Origin: Aphelocoma coerulescens
Lineage: Eukaryota > Chordata > Aves > Passeriformes > Corvidae
Length of the DNA stretch: 64,000 nt
Direction: 5' to 3'
Assembly: GCF_041296385.1 (NCBI RefSeq)
Contig: NW_027184085.1
Coordinates: forward strand, 52,853,109 to 52,917,108
In this document: piece after piece, positions 28,591 to 35,718 of the stretch
Position numbering within the stretch: position 1 is the first letter of the stretch
Layout of the letters: the number at the start of each line of letters is the position of its first letter
Program-made: the position numbers and the translations under genes
Notes under the pieces: model-generated
Database searches by the model: none
What the model was told of the DNA's origin: nothing
What the model saw: only the letters and a program-made list of their open reading frames with translations

Positions 28591-28636
28591 TTATTTTAAT
28601 TTTTACTAAGAGTTGTCTCATTCCTCACAACTCTTT

Positions 28637-28654
28637 TGGGGGCTCGTCCGGGAG
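28637..28654 (+). other. Primer binding site, tRNA-Pro
   Basis: The 18-base site opening TGGGGGCTCGTCCGGGA begins seven bases after the LTR. It pairs with the 3' end of tRNA-Pro at 17 of 18 positions, as in murine-leukaemia-type viruses. It would prime minus-strand DNA synthesis. Confidence 0.95.
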
Positions 28655-28814
28655 CCTATTTTTTGCCCTAAAATCCAGGGATTTTGGTTAATTTTATTAT
28701 TTTTGAATTTTTGCAATTTTTTTTTGGTTTTTTTTTTTTTTTTTCCCTTTGGATTTACTGGGCTGCCACAAGGATACTGCAGTGGAGAAAGGACACCTCC
28801 AGTGGAAAAGACTT

Positions 28815-28823
28815 GCGGTAAGG
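28815..28823 (+). other. Predicted major splice donor
   Basis: GCG|GTAAGG with the cut before 28,818 matches the consensus donor and lies between the primer site and gag. Paired with the acceptor at 35,616 it would yield the env mRNA. Confidence 0.6.
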
Positions 28824-29174
28824 CTTGAACCCTTCTTAAAGGGGAATTCAGTTAGGGCTTACCCTTTTTAAGGGCTACTAGTTTTGGGGACCTCCGGGTG
28901 GAATTCCCTTTGTGAGAGTGAGTGTGGGGGTTGGCCGTCCCCAGTGTGTGTGAGTGAGACTGAAGGGATTCGTTCTAAGGGGCACCACGAGGGATCACCC
29001 TTTTAGAGACACAGAAGGGGATCGAGGGTGGTGGCCAGCCTTTCTTGGGGAGGTTTCTACAGTTTAGGGGTGCGCGCGGCCCCAGTTATATCTTATTAGT
29101 GTCTCAGTCTCCTTGGGTCTAGAACCAAGGAGAAACCTCATTTTAAACCCCTCCTGTTTTTTTTTTTTTTTCCT

Positions 29175-29235
29175 TTTGGCGGGAACGGCCACCATTTTGA
29201 AATTTCAAATTTCGGCGGGAACGGCCGCCATTTTG
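29175..29235 (+). promoter_or_regulatory. Tandem E2F-like plus YY1-like motif pair in the leader
   Basis: The 22-base unit GGCGGGAACGGCC(A/G)CCATTTTG occurs twice, at 29,178-29,199 and 29,214-29,235. With the preceding T's, the first copy gives TTTGGCGGGAA (29,175-29,185), the textbook E2F site. GGCC(A/G)CCATTTTG holds the YY1 core CCAT in its best context in the second copy. The two copies are 36 bases apart, about three and a half helical turns. Confidence 0.55.
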
Positions 29236-29511
29236 TGTCCTTAATTTGAATTCTACCTTTTGTGTTAAGTGCATGTGTGAACTTGTTTTAGCTGGACTTT
29301 TGTGGTCAGTGCTATCTAGTACCTTTATACTTTCAGTTAGTTCAGATTGTTTGATTTATTGGATTATAATCGTGATTTGTTTTATCTGTTTTAATCATAA
29401 AATACCCTTTTGGTATTTTGGATTATTGTTTGTGTTATTCATTATAATCTTTCTTCTTTAATTATAGATATTTTAAATTTATCTCTCTTTTGCTAGTAAA
29501 GCTACCTGTTG

Positions 29512-29861
29512 CCTCTTAAGTTTTAAGTAATACATATATATATATATAGATACCTAAAACTCAATCATATTTTAAATAATTCAAATACACATTAATTATA
29601 TTTAACTAAAATTAATTTCTTTTAGTCCACCATATTTGTTTTTCCCACGGTTCCACCATATTTGTTTTTCCCACAGATCCTGTTAAGTTTTAAGTAATAT
29701 ATATAGATAGTTAAATCTCAATCATATTTTAAATAATTCAAATACACATTGCTTATATTTAATTAAAATTAATATCTTTTAGTCCACCATATTTGTTTTT
29801 CCCACGGTTCCACCATATTTGTTTTTCCCACGGTTCCACCATATTTGTTTTTCCCACAGAT
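29512..29861 (+). repeat. Tandem duplication in the leader with a 26-base minisatellite
   Basis: A block running from GTTTTAAGTAATA through the AT-rich 'caatcatattttaaataattcaaatacacatt' segment to the 26-base unit CCACCATATTTGTTTTTCCC... appears twice, at about 29,517-29,680 and 29,682-29,861. The 26-base unit itself is present two times in the first block and three times in the second. Its CCATATTTG core is one base from a CArG box (SRF site). Confidence 0.85.
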
Positions 29862-30069
29862 TCACTATTATTGATTACCTTATACATCTACTATCCCTAT
29901 TTACTCTTCTCAACATTAGTTGTACTGTATTTTATGGTTATAAATTTATTACTATTGTGCTTTTATATTGTGATAGTGCATTGATTTTAAGTCATTTTAT
30001 AATATTGTCTTATTATACACTATTGTGGTTGCTTTATACAATATAAAACTTTGGTTAATTTAATTTAGT

Positions 30070-30090
30070 AAAAAAAAAAAAAAAAAAAAA

Positions 30091-30134
<44 letters not shown>
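30070..30134 (+). repeat. Two poly-A tracts before gag
   Basis: A run of about 25 A, then GT, then a run of about 38 A, ending about 50 bases before the gag ATG. Lengths of such homopolymers are unreliable in assemblies. Confidence 0.85.
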
Positions 30135-30135
<1 letters not shown>

Positions 30136-30185
30136 AAAACAAACCTTCTTCTGCACAAGTTATTTGCTTGCTTCCCTGTAACAGG

Positions 30186-31901
30186 ATGGGACAAGCAAAT
30201 AGCAAAAGAAAAGACCCAGTGAGGAAATACAAAATCTTCCCAGAGAGTCCATTAGGACAAATGCTCTCAAAGTGGGAAGAAAATCTTTTAACAAAAGAAA
30301 AAGATCAGTGCCAAATGATTAGATATTGTCTTTTTAAGTGGCCAAAACAAAAAATTCACAAAGATGGGCTTAAGTGGCCCAAATTTGGGTCTTCTGAAAA
30401 ATGGCTTTGCGAAGCTCTGTATTCTTATGTACACTGCAGAGCTCCAAAGCATTCTGACGAATTGGATTATGCTAAAATTTGGTTAAATTATTGGCAAAAA
30501 CAAAATGATGAACAAGAAAAAAAGGGAGAATTGGAAGAAGAAGCAAAACCTATTTCAATAGAAAAAAATTCAAACCAAATTTTCTCTCTTGCAGAAGAAC
30601 CAAAACAAAAAGAAAAACAAAAGCCTAAATTAAATAAACCAAAGTGGGACCCCCTAGACTACATTCCTCCAGTAACTCCTCCAGAAAGGAGGGTCCAAAT
30701 TGAAAGAGAAAGGGTCCTTCCTTCATCGAGTCATCCAACCGAAAGGGACTCAGAAAGTGAAAACGAAAGTGAAAAAGAAATTTCTGTTCCTTCCTGCTCC
30801 CATAAAAAAACAATTGAACAAAGGATTTCTTCTAGTCAGGATGGCCCAGCATCTTGTACTAGAAAGAAATCGTTTAAAACGCCCGACTGTCCCACCTGCC
30901 TTGGCACTTCCCATGAGTCCAAAATTTTACCTCTTAGGGAGGTACCCATGGGGAATGCACAAGGAGGAATTGGTTATGTTGTTGTACCTCTAGCTTCATC
31001 TGAGGTACGGGAATTTAAAAAGGAAATGAAGAATCTAATGGCTGATCCCATTGGGTTAGCTGACCAATTTGACCAATTCCTCGGCCCTAATATTTATAAT
31101 TGGGGAGAAATGCAATCTATCTTACATTCTCTCTTTACCATCGAAGAACGAAAACTAATTAGAGCTGCAGCAGTCACAGTCTGGGACAGAGAAAATAATT
31201 CCAATCAGGGTCCAATTGGAGAACAAAAATTACCCCTGACAGACCCTGAATGGAACCCAAATTCAGAAGAGGGCAGGAGGAACATGAAAGACTACAGGAA
31301 TTTAATTATAAAAGGAATTAGAGAAGCTGTTCCTCGAGTTAATAACATGAAAAAGGCATTTTGTGGGGAACAGGAAAAGGATGAGTCCCCAACAGCTTGG
31401 ATGGCCCGGTTGAGGAATAACATCCAACTCTATTCTGTTATTGATTTAGATAGCGAAGGAGGCAAAACTATGCTGAAAGTACATTTTGTGCTTCACTCCT
31501 GGCCTGACATCAGGAGAAAATTAGAAAAATTGGAAAAATGGCCAGAGAGGGAGCTGGACGAATTACTGGAGGAAGCCCAAAAAGTCTTTGTTAGGAGGGA
31601 TGAAGAGAGGATGAAAGCTAAAAGCCGAATAATGAACAACAGTACTAGTGCTCCAATCCACAACCCTCCTACACAGAGTAATTTCCAAGGGGGTATCCCA
31701 CAAAAGCACTGTCCTCAGCAACAGCCACAAACTTGTACTTGCCATATACAACCGAACTTACAATCTACCTCAAATGTCCAGAGACTCAGAAGATTAATTT
31801 GTACATATTGTAATAAAGAAGGCCACGGGCACTGGCAATGTTTCAAAAAGCAGCGGGATCAAGGAGCCCTCCAAGTGGAGGGACAAATTTTGAATAATTG
31901 A
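30186..31901 (+). CDS. gag: Gag polyprotein, intact
   Basis: 571 codons ending in TGA (31,899-31,901). I start at the ATG of MGQANSK at 30,186 because a glycine at position 2 is needed for N-myristoylation; an upstream in-frame ATG at 30,168 would bury it. Residues 1-110 form the matrix part. Residues 120-245 are a charged, proline- and serine-rich linker like p12. Capsid begins near 249 (PLREVPMG) and carries the major homology region around 393-415 (GEQEKDESPTAWMARLR). A single CCHC zinc knuckle lies at Cys539, Cys542, His547 and Cys552, followed by a basic tail, as in gammaretroviruses. I see neither PPxY nor P(T/S)AP, so the budding motif is not identified. The role is particle assembly at the plasma membrane and RNA packaging. 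Confidence 0.95.
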   Translation: MGQANSKRKDPVRKYKIFPESPLGQMLSKWEENLLTKEKDQCQMIRYCLFKWPKQKIHKDGLKWPKFGSSEKWLCEALYSYVHCRAPKHSDELDYAKIWLNYWQKQNDEQEKKGELEEEAKPISIEKNSNQIFSLAEEPKQKEKQKPKLNKPKWDPLDYIPPVTPPERRVQIERERVLPSSSHPTERDSESENESEKEISVPSCSHKKTIEQRISSSQDGPASCTRKKSFKTPDCPTCLGTSHESKILPLREVPMGNAQGGIGYVVVPLASSEVREFKKEMKNLMADPIGLADQFDQFLGPNIYNWGEMQSILHSLFTIEERKLIRAAAVTVWDRENNSNQGPIGEQKLPLTDPEWNPNSEEGRRNMKDYRNLIIKGIREAVPRVNNMKKAFCGEQEKDESPTAWMARLRNNIQLYSVIDLDSEGGKTMLKVHFVLHSWPDIRRKLEKLEKWPERELDELLEEAQKVFVRRDEERMKAKSRIMNNSTSAPIHNPPTQSNFQGGIPQKHCPQQQPQTCTCHIQPNLQSTSNVQRLRRLICTYCNKEGHGHWQCFKKQRDQGALQVEGQILNN

Positions 31902-31979
31902 AGGGGTCAGGGGCTCTATTCTCTGGGGCAAAAACATCTTAAAGAGCCCTTGATAAAGTTAGAAGTTGGACCCCAGAGA
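31899..31979 (+). promoter_or_regulatory. UGA readthrough site with predicted H-type pseudoknot
   Basis: Gag ends in TGA and the same frame stays open into pol. Nine bases after the stop, GGGCTCT (31,911-31,917) is perfectly complementary to AGAGCCC (31,943-31,949). The loop sequence TCTCTGGGG (31,920-31,928) is perfectly complementary to CCCCAGAGA (31,971-31,979). The two helices interlock as an H-type pseudoknot. Murine-leukaemia-type viruses use an 8-base spacer and a pseudoknot to read through UAG, so this is the same design with UGA. Confidence 0.85.
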
Positions 31980-34900
31980 CAGCAAGTGGAGTTTCTAGTA
32001 GACACAGGTGCTGAGAAAACCTGTGTCACTGAAACACCTCCAGGATGCTCTATATCACATGATACATTGGACATATATGGTGCTAATGGCAAGAGTTTTG
32101 CTGTTCCTATAATTAAAAATGTGACTCTTTTTATACAAGGACGCACCCATACAGGGGACGTCCTATATCTACCTCAAGCTGGAACTAATCTCCTGGGACG
32201 TGACTTCCAAATACCTCTGAGAGTTGGGGTGGTACCACAAGGTGGAAAAATGACTACTAAATTGTTTGTGTTATCTCTAGCAGATGAGCAACACATTGAC
32301 CCGGTGGTGTGGGCCAAACCTGGCAACCGGGGAAAAATGGACATCACACCTTTAACTATTGAGTTGCTCCCAAATAGCCAGCCAGTACGTGTACCACAAT
32401 ATCCCCTCTCCAAGGACAAAAGAAAAGGCCTGAAGCCTGTCATCATGGACTTACTACGAGATGGAATCCTCGAAACCTGCAAATCATCCTACAACACCCC
32501 AATTTTGGCTGTCCAGAAACCAGATAAGTCATTCCGGCTTGTACAAGATCTGCGTGAGGTCAATAAGAGAGTCCAAACCAGATATCCGTTGGTGCAGGAC
32601 CCCTATACACTCCTGAGTCGGGTACCCCCAACGCATGCCTGGTTCTCTGTTATTGACCTTAAAGATGCTTTCTGGTCATGTCCTCTAGATTCTCATTGCA
32701 GAGACATCTTTGCATTCACCTGGGAGGATCCAGACACTGGACGGAAGCAGCAGCTGCGCTGGACTCGCCTGCCTCAAGGTTACACCGAGGCACCCACACT
32801 CTTTGGCCAAGCGCTAGAAGATTTGCTAAGTTCCTTTTCTCCACCCGAAGGGATTCAGGTAACTCAGTACGTAGATGACCTGCTCCTCTCTGGGGAACAG
32901 GAGTCTACGGTAAGAGCTGCAACAATACAGTTACTAAATTTTCTAGGAAGGAATGGCCTGAGGGTGTCAAAACCTAAATTACAATTCGTACTACAGGAGG
33001 TAAAGTATTTGGGACATCTAATTGGCCATGGCACAAAAAAACTCAGTGCCGAAAGAGTAGAAGGGATCCTAAATTTACCACCTCCAACTTCAAAACGAGA
33101 GATTCGGCAATTATTAGGCCTATTTGGATACTGCAGACTGTGGATCGATCAGTATTCACAATCTGCTAAATTTTTATATGAAAAATTGATTGAAGAAGAA
33201 CCTTTTAATTGGGATAATTCGGACACACAAAAATTACAAAATTTGAAAGAAAAATTAATAAAAGCACCTGTTTTAAGCCTTCCTTCACTAGAAAAGCCCT
33301 TCGATCTATTTGTTAACGTGGAGAAGGGAATCGCCTATGGTGTCTTGACCCAGGAGTGGGGTGGAGTCAGGAAGCCAGTTGCTTTCCTTTCCAAGTTACT
33401 AGATCCAGTGTCCAGAGGATGGCCGGTCTGCATCCAGTCCATCGCCGCAGCAGCCGTTCTGGTTTCAGAGAGCCAAAAACTCATTTTTGGTGGAAACTTA
33501 ACAGTACATACTCCACACTCAATAAAAACTATATTAGCACACAGGGCTGCAGAGTGGTTAACTGACCCGAGGATGGTCAAATACGAAACCATTCTTATGC
33601 ACTCAGACCACCTGAGGTTAGTTGTATGTGCAAACCAAAATCCGGCCCAATTTCTTTATGGAACCCCTTCAGAAAATCAAATAGAACACAACTGCATTGA
33701 TATAATTGACATTCAAACAAAAGTCAGGGAGGACCTAGTGGACTGTCCCCTCAATGAAGGGGAAATCCTCTTCATTGACGGGTCGTCTCGAGTGGTGAAT
33801 GGAAAACGATGCTCTGGCTATTCGGTAGTCGATGGAAACCAGATGCGCGTGCTAGAGAAGGGCAAATTACCACCAACCTGGTCAGCTCAAGTCTGTGAGC
33901 TCTATGCCCTAGAAAAAGCACTCCACCGACTAGCTGGAAGCATTGGGACCATTTACACCGACTCGAGATACGCTTATGGCGTAGTCCACACCTTTGGAAA
34001 AATCTGGTCCGAAAGGGGATTCCTGAACACCAAAGGCAAAGATATACTCCACAAAGAATTGATTCTAAAGATTCTAAAAGCACTACAACTACCTCGGGTG
34101 ATCTCAGTAGTGCATATTCCAGGCCATCAATCGGGGACCACCAAAGAAGCTCAAGGGAACAGCTTAGCAGACTTGGCAGCAAAGGAAGCAGCAGTGGAAG
34201 AGGAGGTAAAAGTGATGGAAGTAGACCAACTTCCAACTAACATCACCACAACTGACATTACATCACAAACTAATGTTTTACCCACGCCCATTTTCACAGA
34301 TCAAGAGAAACAAAAATTAGTTTTAATTGGAGCTAATGAAGATTCTCAAGGTCGCTGGTATTTGCCAGATAAACGTCAAATTCTAAATAAAAATCTAACC
34401 CGAGAAATTTTACAAAATATCCACCAAACTAATCATTGGGGTTCAAAGGCTCTGGCGGATCACTACCTCAGAACTTTTGGATGCATTGGTGTTTATGAAA
34501 TCGCTAACCAAATAACACGGGACTGTGTAATCTGTCAAAAAGTTAATAAAAAGGTAATGAAAAAGAACACTGGCGGGGGAATTGAATTGGCAATCAGACC
34601 TTTCCAAAACATTCAAATTGATTTTACAGAAATGCCTCCTGTCCAGAGGTGGAAATACCTATTGGTAATCGTTGACCACCTTACTCACTGGGTGGAAGCT
34701 ATTCCAACTGTCAATGCAACAGCCCAGACAGTGAGTAAGGTGATCCTCGAGCAAATTATCCCTCGTTATGGGATAGTCCACCGAATAGATTCAGATCGAG
34801 GTACTCATTTTACCTCCCAAATTATACAACAATTAGCTCACCAACTAGGAACGAATTGGAGATTACACACCCCGTGGCATCCACAAAGCTCTGGGAGAGT

Positions 34901-35414
34901 GGAACGGATGAACCAGACAATTAAGAACACCCTCACAAAATTAATGCTAGAAACAAAATGGACCTGGGTAAAATGCCTTCCACTCGCTCTTCTTAGAATC
35001 AGAACACAGCCAAGATCTGATTTAGGCTGCTCACCATACGAGATGTTGTATGGGTTGCCCTACCTTGTTACATCACAAGAGCTGAATGCAAAAGAGTGTG
35101 GAAACACCAGTGTACAACAGTATGTACAGTTAATTGCCAAAAATCTAGAGTTACTGAGGGAAAGAGGTCTTCTTCCACAAACACCCCCACTTGATTTCAG
35201 CTTACATCACATCAGTCCTGGTGACTGGGTGTTGATAAAATCATGGAAAGAAAAGTCATTAACTCCATCTTGGGAAGGTCCATTTCAGGTCCAGCTAACC
35301 ACCGAAACAGCCGTCCGAACATTGGAAAAGGGCTGGACGCACGTCAAGAGAGTGAAGGGTCCGGTAGCACCACCAACTGAAGAGAAGAAACCTCCGGAAA
35401 AACCAGCAAATTAA
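31902..35414 (+). CDS. pol: Pol (protease, RT, RNase H, integrase), intact, made by UGA readthrough
   Basis: The frame is open from the codon after the gag stop to 35,414 and has no start codon of its own at the junction, so the product is a Gag-Pol fusion. Numbering from codon 31,950: protease has the active site DTGA (18-21) and LLGRD (81-85). Reverse transcriptase has the first aspartate at 236 (VIDLKDAF), RLPQGYTEAP (273-282) and YVDD (307-310). RNase H has Asp610, Glu650, Asp671 and Asp741. Integrase has a zinc site His825, His829, Cys859, Cys862 and the catalytic triad Asp891, Asp949, Glu985 with the canonical 35-residue spacing, then the GDWV and WEGPFQV signatures near the C-terminus. 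All catalytic residues are present. Length and order match gammaretroviral Pol. Confidence 0.96.
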   Translation, partial: RGQGLYSLGQKHLKEPLIKLEVGPQRQQVEFLVDTGAEKTCVTETPPGCSISHDTLDIYGANGKSFAVPIIKNVTLFIQGRTHTGDVLYLPQAGTNLLGRDFQIPLRVGVVPQGGKMTTKLFVLSLADEQHIDPVVWAKPGNRGKMDITPLTIELLPNSQPVRVPQYPLSKDKRKGLKPVIMDLLRDGILETCKSSYNTPILAVQKPDKSFRLVQDLREVNKRVQTRYPLVQDPYTLLSRVPPTHAWFSVIDLKDAFWSCPLDSHCRDIFAFTWEDPDTGRKQQLRWTRLPQGYTEAPTLFGQALEDLLSSFSPPEGIQVTQYVDDLLLSGEQESTVRAATIQLLNFLGRNGLRVSKPKLQFVLQEVKYLGHLIGHGTKKLSAERVEGILNLPPPTSKREIRQLLGLFGYCRLWIDQYSQSAKFLYEKLIEEEPFNWDNSDTQKLQNLKEKLIKAPVLSLPSLEKPFDLFVNVEKGIAYGVLTQEWGGVRKPVAFLSKLLDPVSRGWPVCIQSIAAAAVLVSESQKLIFGGNLTVHTPHSIKTILAHRAAEWLTDPRMVKYETILMHSDHLRLVVCANQNPAQFLYGTPSENQIEHNCIDIIDIQTKVREDLVDCPLNEGEILFIDGSSRVVNGKRCSGYSVVDGNQMRVLEKGKLPPTWSAQVCELYALEKALHRLAGSIGTIYTDSRYAYGVVHTFGKIWSERGFLNTKGKDILHKELILKILKALQLPRVISVVHIPGHQSGTTKEAQGNSLADLAAKEAAVEEEVKVMEVDQLPTNITTTDITSQTNVLPTPIFTDQEKQKLVLIGANEDSQGRWYLPDKRQILNKNLTREILQNIHQTNHWGSKALADHYLRTFGCIGVYEIANQITRDCVICQKVNKKVMKKNTGGGIELAIRPFQNIQIDFTEMPPVQRWKYLLVIVDHLTHWVEAIPTVNATAQTVSKVILEQIIPRYGIVHRIDSDRGTHFTSQIIQQLAHQLGTNWRLHTPWHPQSSGRVERMNQTIKNTLTKLMLETKWTWVKCLPLALLRIRTQPRSDLGCSPYEMLYGLPYLVTSQELNAKECGNTSVQQYVQLIAKNLELLRERGLLPQTPPLDFSLHHISPGDWVLIKSWKEKSLTPSWEGPFQVQLTTETAVRTLEKGWTHVKRVKGPVAPPTEEKKPPEKPAN

Positions 35415-35718
35415 GCATCCTGTTTGAAAACTCCACTCAGCAACCTTCAGTCCAAGTTAATAAAACCCTGTACTCCCAGTTCTTCCCCAGTTATACCCCG
35501 TTAATAAGCACAGTTTTTCCCAGTTACACCTTGTTAATAAGTGTTAGCTACAAGTTGTTAAATTAAGTTGAAAATATTTAGCTATTAATTTTGTTCCTTG
35601 TTATTCTCTTTTACAGACTCTGCATTCGCATAACCATATTGTCCCATTAACTGTATAGTAAGGCTCCATTTGAAGCCAGCATTCTCTTTCAATAACAGTT
35701 TGATCAGACTCCAAATTT
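35415..35718 (+). other. pol-env spacer with env splice acceptor
   Basis: Pol and env do not overlap here, unlike most gammaretroviruses. TTCTCTTTTACAG| at 35,604-35,616 is a strong acceptor, and the first ATG after it (35,719) is that of env. Further left, a 37-base motif around CCAGTTAnACC...GTTAATAAG is repeated (35,483 and 35,520). Confidence 0.7.

Larger units (their letters stand above)
27649..28629 (+). mobile_element. 5' LTR of the intact provirus
   Basis: It begins TGTCATAC and ends CCTCACA. U3 contains CCAAT at 28,201, four GC-box-like repeats at 28,231-28,270 and TATAAAA at 28,281-28,287. Transcription should begin near 28,310. The polyadenylation signal AATAAA lies at 28,585-28,590, so R would be about 300 bases and U5 only about 20 bases. 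R is thus long and U5 very short for a gammaretrovirus-type LTR. R also contains a good splice donor (GTGAGTG, 28,337) and a pyrimidine tract with AG (28,410-28,411). Confidence 0.95.
28655..30185 (+). other. Long 5' leader of the provirus
   Basis: About 1.5 kb separate the primer site from the gag start. This leader is unusually long and uneven. It contains a consensus splice donor (GCG|GTAAGG, 28,818), a pair of 24-base GC-rich repeats at 29,178-29,235, a tandemly duplicated AT-rich part at about 29,512-29,860 and two poly-A tracts next to gag. Short open frames in it (up to 75 codons) have no recognisable product. The packaging signal is expected here but cannot be placed by eye. Confidence 0.8.

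Noticed and set aside
28613..28828. 71-codon frame across the primer site
   Set aside because: Runs through the primer binding site and a T-tract; not plausible as a protein.
29246..30046. Short hydrophobic frames in the provirus leader (63 to 75 codons)
   Set aside because: AT-rich DNA yields Leu/Ile/Phe-rich chance frames; they are partly inside a tandem repeat and have no recognisable motif.
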